NCBI GenBank assembly: GCA_963667595.2
Contig: CAXXWD010000001.1
Span: forward strand, 1,798,001 to 1,862,000
Direction: 5' to 3'
Origin: JAHJQZ01 sp963667595
GTDB lineage: Bacteria > Pseudomonadota > Alphaproteobacteria > Rhizobiales > Devosiaceae
Length of the DNA stretch: 64,000 bases
The translations under genes and the position numbers were made by a program. This document shows, in pieces, positions 36,190-45,701 of this stretch. The notes beneath the pieces are model-generated. The model ran no database searches and was not told where the DNA came from. It was given only the letters and a program-made list of their open reading frames with translations. The stretch's first letter is position 1, and the number at the start of each line of letters is the position of its first letter.

Positions 36190-37153
36190 ATCACCCGCAA
36201 GTCGCCTACCCTGGCCCGGCAAGGCGAGTATGTCACTGAGCCGCGTTCGCGGGATGGGTTCGTTGATCGCCCTTCTGCTGATCATGGGTGTGTTTTCCGT
36301 GACCTCGCCCGTCTTCCTTCAGGTTCAGAACCTGACCAACATCGTCGTCCAGGTCGCCGTCATCGCTGTGATCGCCTCGGGCGCGATGTTCATCATCCTG
36401 ACTGGCGGCATCGACCTTTCGGTTGGTGGCGTCCTGGCTTTGGCCGGAGTGCTCTCGGCCGCCGTCACGCATGGCACTGGCAGTGTCACGCTTGCGGTCC
36501 TGACCTGCCTCGGTGTTTCCCTGTTGTTCGGCTATTTCGCCGGGCTCCTGGTCACTTTCGGCAAGATCCCGCCCTTCGTGTGTACGCTCGGCATCATGTC
36601 GATCGCGCGCGGGGCGGCGTTCGTCTTTACAGGCGGCATTCCAATCAGCAGCTTTCCAGCCGCCTACCGCTTCGCCGGCGCCGGCGAGATCGCGGGCATA
36701 CCGATGATGCTGATCATCACCGCCGTCCTCTATGCTGTCCTGTTCTTCGTTCTGAGGAGCACGCCGTTCGGCAAGATCGTCTACGCGATGGGTAGCAACG
36801 AGGAGGCGACGCGCCTCACAGGCATCAACACCCGCCGCTACAAGATTCTCGTCTACACCTTGGCCGGGCTGCTGACCGGCATCGCTGCGCTCATGTATGT
36901 GGGGCGCATCAATTCCGGTCATCCCGGTTCGGGCATGGGTTACGAGCTCAATGCCATCGCCGCCGTGGTGATCGGCGGCACGAGCCTCAGCGGTGGCCGA
37001 GGCTCGATCGTGGGCACTCTGATTGGTGCTCTCATCATGGGTGTCATCAGTAACGGGCTGAACCTCATGAACATCGATCCTTATTACCAGAGCGTCGTGC
37101 TCGGGACGGTCATCATTCTCGCGGTGATGATCGATCAACACTCTCAGCGATGA
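36182..37153 (+). CDS. Sugar ABC transporter permease (RbsC-like)
   Basis: A 323-residue inner-membrane protein with about nine hydrophobic segments. Family marks are ILTGGIDLSVGGVLALAG and AVVIGGTSLSGGRGSIVGTLIGALIMG. Its ATG lies inside the end of the ATPase gene, so translation is coupled. It would form a homodimeric channel with the double ATPase. Confidence 0.9.
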
Positions 37154-37244
37154 AAGGAGCGTCCTCCCTCTCGGCAATCACGCGGGATGGTGGATGGACG
37201 AAAGTAGGCAACAACGGACACAAAAGTCCAAAAAGGAGGAGCAA

Positions 37245-38147
37245 ATGAAAGTGAAGTTTACAACAATGGTCGCCGGGATCGCCCTTGCCGCAGCGTTCGG
37301 CATGGGCCCGTCCCAGGCCAGCGACCTGGTCTTCGGCTATGCGGTTCAGGACCTTGCCAACCAGTACTGGGTCAACGTGGCCGAAGGCGTCAAGGACGCG
37401 GCGGCGGCGCAGGGTATCGAGGTCGTCGTCATGGACGCCCGCACCGATCCGGCACGCGAACTGGCCAATATCGACGACATGATCCAAAAGAAGGTCGACG
37501 CCATTCTGTTGTCGCCCTGGGACACCAACTCGGGTGCCACCGATGTCGCCGAAGCCAACAAGGCTGATATCCCGGTATTCGTTCTCGATATCGGCGTCGC
37601 CAGTGGTGAAATCGTAAGCCTGATCGTATCCGACAACCTCGAGGGCGGACACATCGCCGGCGAATATATCGCCTCGCAGATTCCCGCCTCGTCCAAGGTC
37701 GCGCATATCACCTGCCAGCCGGGTTACGTCATTCCGGCGCTACGCGGACAGGGTTTCAAGGAAATCATGGACGAGAAGGGCATCGAAATCGTGGCCAAGC
37801 AGTCCGCAGACTCACAGCGGATCAAGGGCATGGACGTGATGCAGAACATCCTTCAGGCACATCCCGACATCGCGGCGGTATTTGCTGAGAATGACGAGAT
37901 GGCGCTCGGTGCGGTCGAGGCGATTGCCTCGGCGGGCAAGTCCGAACAGGTCAAGGTGGTCGGGTTCGACGGTACGGCCGATGCCGAGGCCGCGATCTCG
38001 GAAGGCCGCATGCTGGCCAGCGTCGCGCAACAGCCTTACGAAATGGGCAAGCTCGGCGTACAGACCGCTGTCGACTATCTCAATGGCAAGTCCGTTGAAG
38101 AGACGACCTACGTTCCGGTCAAGCTTGTTACGGCGGACACGCTTTAG
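37245..38147 (+). CDS. Sugar ABC transporter substrate-binding protein (RbsB-like)
   Basis: A 300-residue periplasmic protein with a Sec signal (MKVKFTTMVAGIALAAAFGM, cleavage after SQA). The mature part begins SDLVFGYAVQDLANQYWVN and shows the type I fold with DMIQKKVDAILLSPWD, NDEMALGAVEAI and SVAQQPYEMG. A near-ideal ribosome site AGGAGG precedes the ATG. The ligand is probably the sugar handled by the mutarotase-like protein and isomerase downstream. Confidence 0.9.
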   Translation: MKVKFTTMVAGIALAAAFGMGPSQASDLVFGYAVQDLANQYWVNVAEGVKDAAAAQGIEVVVMDARTDPARELANIDDMIQKKVDAILLSPWDTNSGATDVAEANKADIPVFVLDIGVASGEIVSLIVSDNLEGGHIAGEYIASQIPASSKVAHITCQPGYVIPALRGQGFKEIMDEKGIEIVAKQSADSQRIKGMDVMQNILQAHPDIAAVFAENDEMALGAVEAIASAGKSEQVKVVGFDGTADAEAAISEGRMLASVAQQPYEMGKLGVQTAVDYLNGKSVEETTYVPVKLVTADTL

Positions 38148-38167
38148 GCAAACTGACACCGCTCCTG

Positions 38168-38208
38168 CCGGTCTGCCTGCTTTCCTCCCAAAGGGGCAGG
38201 CCGGTTTT
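38168..38208 (+). terminator. Intrinsic terminator after the binding protein gene
   Basis: A 10-bp stem CCGGTCTGCC/GGCAGGCCGG (38168-38177 and 38195-38204, one G-U pair) followed by TTTT. It could end or weaken transcription after the transporter operon, leaving the next gene partly separate. Confidence 0.6.
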
Positions 38209-38338
38209 CGCCGGGTCGTGATGATTCCAGGCCCCCATTGCCACGATGCCGGTTCTGTCCGGGTTGGAAACTGAACGGGCATACGCTGTTCGGCACCTCG
38301 AAACCGTGTCGTGTGACCATGGACAAGGCAGAAACGAT

Positions 38339-39379
38339 ATGAACTTTTCGATCTTTCCATCGGCCGATCACGAGGATCTGCTTCGTCATGTCGGCAGCGT
38401 TGACCAACTTTGCTCGGCAACGCCGATGACCTTTGCCGACGGGCCGGCGCGCGGCATGCAGGCCATCGAGGTCCGCACCGGTTCCGGCCTGGCGTTTCAG
38501 ATTCTGCCCGATCGGGGAATGGGCATCGGCGAAGCGACCCTGTTCGGCCTGCCTCTGGCCTGGTGTTCGGCACTCGGTCCGGTGGCGCCGCAATTCTACA
38601 ACCCTGTCGGCGGCGGCTGGCTACGCTCCTTCGGTGGCGGGCTTCTCACCTCCTGCGGACTGACCAATGTCGGCGCCCCAACCACGGTCGATGGCATGGA
38701 CGTCGGACAGCATGGTACCCTGTCCCACATCCCGGCGCGCGATGTCGCGATCGCGCGCGGCTGGGAGGAGCAGCGCTACCGGATCGGCGTCAGCGGATCG
38801 ATGCTGGATTATGCCGTGCTCGGGCCGGCACTGGAAATCCGCCGATCAATCTTTATCGCCATGGGCGAAAACCGGATCCGGATTCACGACGACGTCACCA
38901 ATGTCGGATCGCGCCCACAACCCTTCTTCCTGCTCTATCATTTCAACTTCGGCTATCCGCTGATCTCGGAGAGCGCCCGGCTCGACATCTCGCCCGTAAC
39001 AGAGGTTCGCGCCAAGAATCCGGCCCATACCGAAGAGGTGAAGGCATGGCGCTCCCTTGCGGCGCCGCATCCGGATTATCAGGAGCGTGTTTTCTATCAC
39101 GACTTTTCGGCCTCCGAGGCCGAAATGGCCCATGTGCGCCTCGAAAACGCAACCGGCGCCGGTCGACTGGTCATGGACATGGAGTTCCCGCTCGCTGCGC
39201 TCAACCACCTCGTGGAATGGAGAATGTTCGGGGAGCGCGAATATGTGCTCGGGCTGGAACCCGGGAACTGCTTTGCCTCCGGGCGCGACGCATGTTTCGC
39301 GGAAAATGATGTCGACATGCTTGAGGCCGGAGAGACGAAGCGTTTCGATATCTCGCTGGCCTTCGACCTGGTCGTATGA
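38339..39379 (+). CDS. DUF4432 / aldose 1-epimerase-like protein
   Basis: A 346-residue beta-rich protein with the DUF4432 pattern: FQILPDRGMGIGEATLFG near residue 51-68, FGGGLLTSCGLTNVG, HGTLSHIPAR, LLYHFNFGYPL and LGLEPGN. Such proteins have the galactose mutarotase fold and probably interconvert sugar anomers or a related ring form. I chose the ATG at 38339-38341. It follows the transporter genes on the same strand and is likely expressed with them. The exact sugar is unknown. Confidence 0.8.
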   Translation: MNFSIFPSADHEDLLRHVGSVDQLCSATPMTFADGPARGMQAIEVRTGSGLAFQILPDRGMGIGEATLFGLPLAWCSALGPVAPQFYNPVGGGWLRSFGGGLLTSCGLTNVGAPTTVDGMDVGQHGTLSHIPARDVAIARGWEEQRYRIGVSGSMLDYAVLGPALEIRRSIFIAMGENRIRIHDDVTNVGSRPQPFFLLYHFNFGYPLISESARLDISPVTEVRAKNPAHTEEVKAWRSLAAPHPDYQERVFYHDFSASEAEMAHVRLENATGAGRLVMDMEFPLAALNHLVEWRMFGEREYVLGLEPGNCFASGRDACFAENDVDMLEAGETKRFDISLAFDLVV

Positions 39380-39445
39380 CGTGACGGCTTTGCGATGAAC
39401 ACGCTGGCGCCATCCCTTCGAGCCGAATGGTCTGGGCGACCCACC

Positions 39446-40441
39446 CTAGCCGTTAGGCCGGACCGAACCGCGAATGACGAGATCGCTCGACAGGTCGAAT
39501 TCCGGAATCTCGACGTTTCTTCCCAATCGTTTCAGAAGCCGGTAGGCGGCGAGCGCGCCCATCTGGCGGCGCGGATTGTTGACCGTGGTCAGCGGCGGGC
39601 TGATCAGGCGAGAAATGGCAATGTTGTCGAACCCGATGATGGAAAAGTCGGTCGGAACCGAGGCGCCCTGTTCCTGCGCTTCCTGCAGGAAGCCGAGGGC
39701 CATGACGTCATTGGTGGCGAAATAGGCGGTAGGCCGCTCGGCAAGATTCCAGAAATAGCGGAAAGCCGCGGCGCCATCTTCGAAGGAGAACCCGCTCGAC
39801 AGCATCAGATCGTCGCGAACAGTGATTCCATGCTTTCGAAAAGCGGCGAGGTATCCGCTTTTGCGCCGGAGATTGGCGAGCACGTTTTCGGGGCCGCCGA
39901 TCAGGCCGATCGTCCTGTGCCCGTTCTCGATGAGGTATTCGACGGCTTTTTGCGCGCTCGGCTTGTTGTCGTAGTAGATGTGATCGACTGTGTCGGAAGC
40001 AACGCGCCGATCGACGACGAGCAAGGGAATACGCGCGGCAAGGAACTCCAGATAGGCCGTTTCCGAGCGGGGCGTATAAAGGATGACACCGTCGACGATG
40101 CGCGACAGGGCATGATCGCACACCTGCTTCTCGTTTTCGATTCTGCCGTCGGTGTCGGCGAAGATGGATTTGAAGCCATGCTCGCGCAATACCGCTTCGG
40201 TCCCCTTGATCATCTCGGGGAAAAACGGATTCTCGATATCGGGAACGATCAGGAAGATATTGTCGGTTCGGCTTCTGACCAGACTGCGGGCGATCTCGTT
40301 CGGTCGGTAGTCCAGTTCCTCTATCGCTGCTTCGATTCGCTTCCGTGTCTCGGATTTGACGTATCCGTTGTTCTTCACGACACGCGACACAGTCATGGCC
40401 GAAACATTCGCACGCTTGGCGATGTCCTTCAAAGTCGCCAT
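39446..40441 (-). CDS. LacI family transcriptional regulator
   Basis: A 331-residue regulator with the LacI headpiece at residues 2-50 (TLKDIAKRANVSAMTVSRVVKN) and hinge PNEIARSL, then a periplasmic-binding-like sensor domain. It is convergent with the DUF4432 gene and divergent from the cupin isomerase gene. The divergent region holds TGTGAACGATAACA (40483-40496), almost the complement of the site before the ABC operon (34601), so it probably controls both operons in response to the imported sugar. Confidence 0.92.
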   Translation of the reverse strand: MATLKDIAKRANVSAMTVSRVVKNNGYVKSETRKRIEAAIEELDYRPNEIARSLVRSRTDNIFLIVPDIENPFFPEMIKGTEAVLREHGFKSIFADTDGRIENEKQVCDHALSRIVDGVILYTPRSETAYLEFLAARIPLLVVDRRVASDTVDHIYYDNKPSAQKAVEYLIENGHRTIGLIGGPENVLANLRRKSGYLAAFRKHGITVRDDLMLSSGFSFEDGAAAFRYFWNLAERPTAYFATNDVMALGFLQEAQEQGASVPTDFSIIGFDNIAISRLISPPLTTVNNPRRQMGALAAYRLLKRLGRNVEIPEFDLSSDLVIRGSVRPNG

Positions 40442-40482
40442 TGTCCAAAGTCCTTCATGGATATCCTCATTTTGTTGTCATA

Positions 40483-40496
40483 TGTGAACGATAACA
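40483..40496. promoter_or_regulatory. LacI-type operator candidate, lacI/isomerase divergent region
   Basis: TGTGAACGATAACA matches the reverse complement of the 34601 site with one mismatch. Its position 42 bases before the lacI start and about 165 bases before the isomerase start allows autoregulation and control of the catabolic genes. Confidence 0.5.
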
Positions 40497-40661
40497 TCAC
40501 GTATTTCATTCGTCCACGCCCAGATTACTCCGGGATCACAGAAGACACGAACTGGCATCTGAAATCACAACTTTGCTCGAGCCGAGCGTCCACCGAGGCG
40601 ATTGCCTCGTGGCAGAACCGTTCGGAGGGCCGAGAGATTCACTGTGTAAAGGAATCGCAAA

Positions 40662-41876
40662 ATGGAAAAAAGAGAGATCAGAGACCGTACGCTGGCGGAA
40701 CTGAACCGCAACAGCGGTCTGCTGGCGATGAAACCGTGCTGGGTCACGCGCGACTTCCTGCCGCCCGGAAAGCGCCTCGGTTTGAGCGAGGCGGAATACG
40801 ATGCAGGCGAGCGCGGCTATGTTTGCGAGCGCTGGATTGTTTCCGAGACCAAGGCGGACAATACCATCGACACGCCGCATGAAGGGCAGTCCTACATCAA
40901 GATGAGCGATGGCGAACCGATCCTGCTTGTCGACGCGCTCGCTGAATGTGGACCGGAACTGCTTGGAAAGGACTATGCCAGAAGGCACACCGGTCTTGAT
41001 CGGCTGCTGAAGATCTATGACTACAAGACCCGGCTCTTCTATCATGTCCACCAGCGCAAGGAGGACGCCGCGAAGGTTGGCATGAACTCCAAGGAGGAAG
41101 CCTACCATTATCTCGACGCCGATCTGGGCGCGCATCCCGAGACATTTTTCGGCGTTCACCCCTATATCGTACGCGACGGGCGACAAAGCGAGATCTTCCT
41201 GCCCTATCTTGAGAAGTGGGAAGGCGAGGGCATCCTGCAGCACGCCATGGCCTATCTCAATGTCGTGGGCGAGGGCTTCCATCTGCCCCCGGGCATCCTG
41301 CACGCCCCCGGCACGGCCTTGACGCTCGAGTTGCAGGAATCCTCGGACATCATGTCGATCCTGCAGGCCGAAATCGATGGTGTGAAGATCAGCAAGACAT
41401 TGCTGTCCAAGCACATTCCGCCCGACGAGGTCGCTGCCAAGGGTGATGCCGCGGTCCTCGATCAGATCGACTGGCAAGCCTGCATTGATCCCAATTTCTA
41501 CGAGAACCACCGGCTTCACCCCCTGCCGATCGCCGAAAAGGTTCCCGAAGGCGTCGCAGAGGAATGGGTGTGGTACAACTCGACCCGCTTCAGCGGCACC
41601 CGCGTAACGCTGCAACCGGGCGCGCAATATGTGAGCAAGGGCCTCGGCGTGCACGGTCTGTTCGTGTGGAAAGGAGCCTGCCTTGTTGAAGGTTTCGAAG
41701 CAGAAGGCCAGAAGGTGTCGCTCGAGAGCTCCCGCGACGAGTTTCTCGTTTCGCACGACAAGGCGCGCGAGGGGGTTCGCATCGTGAACACCGGCTCGAC
41801 GCCGGTCGTGGCCTTCAAGTTCTATGGACCGGAGATCAATGACACGATCGTTCCGTTCATCAAAACTGTGAGGTGA
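40662..41876 (+). CDS. Cupin-type sugar isomerase-like protein
   Basis: A 404-residue protein that resembles mannose-6-phosphate isomerase-type cupins. A probable metal-site region is TRLFYHVHQRKEDA, followed by NSKEEAYHYLD, FFGVHPYI and GEGFHLPPGILHAPGTALTLELQ, with a second cupin-like half at the carboxyl end. I cannot assign the substrate. Neighbours (mutarotase-like protein, aldolase, kinase) suggest an aldose to ketose step. An IS element now lies between it and the aldolase gene, which was probably once the next gene. Confidence 0.62.
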   Translation: MEKREIRDRTLAELNRNSGLLAMKPCWVTRDFLPPGKRLGLSEAEYDAGERGYVCERWIVSETKADNTIDTPHEGQSYIKMSDGEPILLVDALAECGPELLGKDYARRHTGLDRLLKIYDYKTRLFYHVHQRKEDAAKVGMNSKEEAYHYLDADLGAHPETFFGVHPYIVRDGRQSEIFLPYLEKWEGEGILQHAMAYLNVVGEGFHLPPGILHAPGTALTLELQESSDIMSILQAEIDGVKISKTLLSKHIPPDEVAAKGDAAVLDQIDWQACIDPNFYENHRLHPLPIAEKVPEGVAEEWVWYNSTRFSGTRVTLQPGAQYVSKGLGVHGLFVWKGACLVEGFEAEGQKVSLESSRDEFLVSHDKAREGVRIVNTGSTPVVAFKFYGPEINDTIVPFIKTVR

Positions 41877-42275
41877 ACTTAAGGCTATCGAAGACAGCAA
41901 TGGTGTTCGACGAGAGGGGCCCTTGCCGGCCTTGCGCCAAATCGCGTCAATTCACCGATGCCATTGGCACGCCACTCAGAACATAAGTGCGAATACCTAT
42001 GTGATTGAGATACATGGGAGCTTCGATCGAGTTCGAAGATCTGGTTCGAGGAGCGTGCGGGAGGTCACGGATGCCGAGAGGCAAGAAGCGCCGAACGCGT
42101 CCAAAGGCGAACGGATAACAGAACATCTCGACCACTGCTCGGTTGCTGGAGTTGTACGCTTGTGACCTGGGTGGATAAGCCCGATCTTGGGGTTTGACCT
42201 GAGCCCCAAGATTTCCTCCCGTTTTGATGGAGTCTATCACGATCATGAACCGCTACCGAACGCGCCCTCGGGGAG
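41877..42275. other. Intergenic stretch between isomerase gene and IS element
   Basis: About 400 bases with no supported gene. A stretch near 42,180-42,240 (ttggggtttgacctgagccc and following) looks like the end of another decayed insertion, but I could not confirm an element. Confidence 0.3.
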
Positions 42276-42297
42276 GGGTAGAGTTTCCGGGCCTTGA

Positions 42298-43104
42298 TCA
42301 GCAGTACGGGCTGGACGCGTCCGCTGATTTCTGCAGCGCCGCCGGGACATTGTTCCCGATGGCACCATGTGGCCGTTGCTCATTGTAGTCTCTACGCCAA
42401 GCCTCCAACTTTTCGGCGGCATCCGCAAGGCTCAGGAACCAGTGCGTGTTCAGGCATTCCGCCCGCAGCCTGCCGTTGAACGCTTCGATGAAGGCGTTGT
42501 CGGTGGGTTTTCCTGGCCTCGAGAAGTCCAGGATCACTCCGCGCTGATAGGCCCACAGGTCCATGTCGCGTGAGATGAACTCGCTGCCATTGTCCACTCT
42601 GATTGTACTCGGATAGCCGATTTTGCTGCAGATCCGTTCCAGCGTCGCAACGACGTCCTCGCCGCGGTAGCTGAACCTGGGATCGAGCACCGGCACATAT
42701 CGGGAGTAGGTATCGACGACCGTCAGAATCCGGATCTTGCGGCCGGTCGTCAACTGGTCGTGGACGAAGTCCATGGCCCACACATCGTTCGGCCCAACGG
42801 CTTCTGCACGATCGTCTCTGAGCTTCGCTTTCACCCTTCTCTTTGGCGTCTTGTTGCGCAGTTGCATCCCCAACTCCCTGTATATCCTGTAGGTCTTCTT
42901 CATGTTGACCTGCCATCCTTCCCGTCGAAGCAGGACATGCACCCGTCGGTAGCCGAAGCGTACGCGTGTCTCGCAGATCTCTCTTATCCGCTGTTCCAGG
43001 GCAGCCTGACCGGACCGACGGGACGTGTAGCGATAGGTCTTGGGATCGAACAGGATCACCGCACAGGCGCGGCGGATCGACACCGCCCACTCGCTACGCA
43101 TCAC
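42298..43104 (-). CDS. IS3-family transposase OrfB
   Basis: A 268-residue DDE integrase. Acidic triad signs are WAMDFVHDQL, IRVDNGSEFISRD and IEAFNGRLRAECLN, with the later RRDYNEQRPHGAIG tail typical of IS3 elements. The start region (RSEWAVSIRRACAVI) normally joins orfA by a programmed -1 frameshift, so the functional product is an OrfAB fusion. The open frame appears intact, so the element may still be active. Confidence 0.9.
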   Translation of the reverse strand: MMRSEWAVSIRRACAVILFDPKTYRYTSRRSGQAALEQRIREICETRVRFGYRRVHVLLRREGWQVNMKKTYRIYRELGMQLRNKTPKRRVKAKLRDDRAEAVGPNDVWAMDFVHDQLTTGRKIRILTVVDTYSRYVPVLDPRFSYRGEDVVATLERICSKIGYPSTIRVDNGSEFISRDMDLWAYQRGVILDFSRPGKPTDNAFIEAFNGRLRAECLNTHWFLSLADAAEKLEAWRRDYNEQRPHGAIGNNVPAALQKSADASSPYC

Positions 43105-43133
43105 ATCGATCAGCGTTCTCTTCCGGGCAGGCT

Positions 43134-43400
43134 TCAGAGTTTTCGGCGAACGATGTCCTGCAGCATGGCCTTGTCGAGCGAGAGATCGGCTACGATCTTC
43201 TTGAGCCGGTTGTTCTCCTCTTCCAGCTCCCTCAGCCGCTTCATCTCCGACGGCATCATCCCGGCGTACTTCTTCTTCCAGTTGAAATACGTCGCCTGGC
43301 TGATCCCCGCCTGCCGGCAGATCTCGGCAACCGATGTGCCCTCTTCACCCTGCTTGATGATGAACGCCTTCTGCGCGTCCGTGAACCTCGATGCCTTCAT
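43134..43400 (-). CDS. IS3-family transposase OrfA
   Basis: An 88-residue protein with a helix-turn-helix (TSVAEICRQAGISQATYFNWKKK) and a leucine-zipper-like end (RLRELEEENNRLKKIVADLSLDK). It matches the IS407 group. Its carboxyl end shifts frame into OrfB. Confidence 0.9.
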   Translation of the reverse strand: MKASRFTDAQKAFIIKQGEEGTSVAEICRQAGISQATYFNWKKKYAGMMPSEMKRLRELEEENNRLKKIVADLSLDKAMLQDIVRRKL

Positions 43401-43452
43401 CGTTCTCCGTTCCTCTCCCCAGCCAGGGAAACGACCCGGAAAACTCTACATC

Positions 43453-43820
43453 ACTTCGGGGGCATTTGCCGGAGGCAGTTCAATCAGGACGTGGCTCCCG
43501 GATTTTGGACCGCCCGATGTCTTGGCGTTTCTCGTCTGGGTGAGCGGAAAATTTGCCCTTCTTGCGAATGTCAGGACATGGCCAATCGAAGGTGTCCCAA
43601 AAAAAGCGGCACGGCAGAATCGGCATGTCGTTGTCATTCTTTTGGCAATGCCATGTTCCTGCGTCCGTCATGTCCCGTTTTGTCACGCCCTGCCGGCGTC
43701 GACCGGCCTTGTCCGGGCGCATGAGGCGTGCCTAAATGGACGAAAAGGGGAAACGCGGGTTGGGTGTCACGAAAAACCGGTCATGCCGCCCAAGAACCTG
43801 AAACGACGGGAAAAAACGAA
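43453..43820. other. Leader of the aldolase gene
   Basis: About 370 bases between the IS end and the aldolase start with no supported gene. An ATG-linked ribosome site (ACGGGAAAAAACGAA) lies before 43821. The IS may supply or disrupt the promoter here. Confidence 0.3.
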
Positions 43821-44471
43821 ATGAGTGAGACTGCCAGGCTTCGTGAAAGCATCGTCAAGGCGTGCATCGAAATGAATGCGCTTGGCCTCAATCAGGGAAC
43901 GTCCGGCAATATCAGCATAAGGCAGGACGGCGGCATGCTTATCACGCCGTCCGGCATCGCCTATGACAAGCTGAAACCCGAGCAGATCGTTTTCGTTGGC
44001 GATGACGGCTCGTTTGCAAACGATGCCGTGCCCTCGAGCGAATGGCGCTTTCATCTGGCAAGCTACCGCGCCCGTGCCGACGCCAATGCGGTGGTGCACA
44101 ACCATGCCACCTACGCCGCCATCGTCTCCATTCTCAACAGGCCCATTCCCGCCGTTCACTACATGGTGGCGGCGGCTGGCGGGATCGACATTCCTGTGGT
44201 CGAGTATGCCACCTACGGCACCGATGAGCTTTCGGATTATGTCGAGGCCGGCCTCAAGGACCGCAAGGCGATCCTTTTACGTCATCACGGCATGATCGCC
44301 ACGGGACCAAGCCTGGCATCGGCCATGTGGCTGGCCGTCGAAGTGGAGACCCTTGCGAGGATGTATGTGAATCTTCTTCAGATCACCGACACGCCGCCGG
44401 TTCTCACTGATCCACAGATGCAGGATGTGTTGAGAAAATTCGGAAATTACGGGTTGCGCGAAACAAGCTGA
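43821..44471 (+). CDS. Class II aldolase, L-fuculose-phosphate aldolase-like
   Basis: A 216-residue aldolase. Zinc ligands are H93, H95 (VVHNHATY) and H155 (LLRHHG), and E74 sits in SSEWRFH, in the same relative positions as FucA. It cleaves a ketose-1-phosphate to DHAP and an aldehyde. The ATG at 43821-43823 begins MSETARLRES. The IS element separates it from the cupin isomerase gene. With the PfkB kinase (44606) on the other strand, the set isomerase, kinase and aldolase is complete. Confidence 0.87.
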   Translation: MSETARLRESIVKACIEMNALGLNQGTSGNISIRQDGGMLITPSGIAYDKLKPEQIVFVGDDGSFANDAVPSSEWRFHLASYRARADANAVVHNHATYAAIVSILNRPIPAVHYMVAAAGGIDIPVVEYATYGTDELSDYVEAGLKDRKAILLRHHGMIATGPSLASAMWLAVEVETLARMYVNLLQITDTPPVLTDPQMQDVLRKFGNYGLRETS

Positions 44472-44506
44472 CGACTTGCCGCTTTCCTTAAAAGCTCTAC
44501 AGACGG

Positions 44507-44540
44507 TGCGGCGGGTCTTGCACGCTTGACACCCGCCGCA
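44507..44540. terminator. Hairpin between convergent aldolase and kinase genes
   Basis: A perfect 10-bp stem TGCGGCGGGT/ACCCGCCGCA (44507-44516 and 44531-44540) with a 14-base loop, lacking a clear U tract. It probably limits read-through in both directions. Confidence 0.55.
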
Positions 44541-44605
44541 TCCTGCTCGACCTCGGCATCGCGCAGAGGCCGGATCCGTACCGACCGGCACACGGTCCCG
44601 GACGA

Positions 44606-45550
44606 TCAGACGATCAGTGCGGCCGTTTCCATGAACGCTCTGGTCGTTTCGTAGTCGACGACGCCCGCATCCGAACCAAGTGCGGTGGCGACAAGACCGG
44701 AGACGGCAGTTGCCAGACGGCAGGCTTCGATGAGATCGAAACCCTTGGCGAGACCGGCGACAAATCCGCCGCAATAGCTGTCGCCGCATCCCGTCGTATC
44801 GGACGCGTTGACCTTGAAGGCGGGCAGGCGCTCGGCCATGTCCCTGGTGCGGATATACGAACCCTTGTCGCCCCATTTGAAGATGCAGGCGCCGGCGCCG
44901 CGGTCGATGAAGAAATCGGCGACGTCCTTCGGGTCGGTACGGCCGGACAAAAGCACCGCTTCTTCCATCGACGGCATGAAATAGTCGACATAGGGCAGGC
45001 ATTGTTCGATGGATGCCAGGGTTTCCTTTTGCGGGCCCAGAACATCGAAGGTGGTCGTCAGCCCCTTCTTTTTGGCGTGCGCCAAGAGCTTGGCGCTTTG
45101 TCCCTGATCCATAGCCTTGAGGAACCCGGTTCCGCCATGATGCAGAAAGCGTGCATTGCACACCTTGTCGAAATCCTCTTCCGCAACGAAAAGCACGTCC
45201 GATGCGCCCTTGCAGTGTAGCGCCGGGCGCTCGCCATTCGGACGGATCGTCAGGATCGTTGCCGAAGTCGATTTTTCGTCCGTCACCTGAACCATGGAAC
45301 AGTCGATACCCATGCGTTGATAGGTATCCAGGATGAACTGGCCCTGCGCATCGTTGCCGACACAGGCCACCGTCGCCGTCTTGATCCCCATCTTGGCCGC
45401 GTTCATCACCGCACCGGCCGCTGTACCCGCCGGATTCATGCGGATTTCCTCGACAAAGTTGATACCGCCACCTGCCGGAATGGCCTCCACCGGCCGGCCG
45501 GCGACGTCGAGAATGGTCAACCCTACGAATACGGCATCGAACTCAGGCAT
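44606..45550 (-). CDS. PfkB family carbohydrate kinase
   Basis: A 314-residue ribokinase-fold enzyme. It shows GGGINFVEEIRMNPAGTAAG near the start, VACVGNDAQGQFI, and the anion-hole/catalytic motif NASDTTGCGDSYCGGFVAG, where Cys replaces the usual Ala of DTTGAGD. I chose the ATG at 45548-45550 with AGGAG upstream, over a GTG one codon earlier. It is the last gene of the leftward transporter operon and convergent with the aldolase, so it could supply the phosphorylated ketose for either pathway. Confidence 0.85.
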   Translation of the reverse strand: MPEFDAVFVGLTILDVAGRPVEAIPAGGGINFVEEIRMNPAGTAAGAVMNAAKMGIKTATVACVGNDAQGQFILDTYQRMGIDCSMVQVTDEKSTSATILTIRPNGERPALHCKGASDVLFVAEEDFDKVCNARFLHHGGTGFLKAMDQGQSAKLLAHAKKKGLTTTFDVLGPQKETLASIEQCLPYVDYFMPSMEEAVLLSGRTDPKDVADFFIDRGAGACIFKWGDKGSYIRTRDMAERLPAFKVNASDTTGCGDSYCGGFVAGLAKGFDLIEACRLATAVSGLVATALGSDAGVVDYETTRAFMETAALIV

Positions 45551-45701
45551 CACTCATCACTCCTCACAGGTGGTTGTGTTCCTTCCCGACCGAGCTGCCA
45601 CCTGACGGCCCGCCGGCTGATCGTGCCGACGCCAAGGCATCGGCGGAGTTGCGCGCCGTGATCCTTTATCCGCGTCCGGCGCCAAAGCGGTACGGGCTTT
45701 T

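Larger units (their letters stand above)
42276..43452 (-). mobile_element. IS3-family insertion sequence (IS407-like)
   Basis: The element contains orfA and orfB transposase genes reading leftward. Its ends carry imperfect inverted repeats: GGTAGAGTTTCCGGG near 42277-42291 and its partner TGTAGAGTTTTCCGGG read from about 43450 inward. Exact ends and target duplication could not be fixed. It sits between a sugar isomerase gene and a fuculose-type aldolase gene. Confidence 0.8.
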
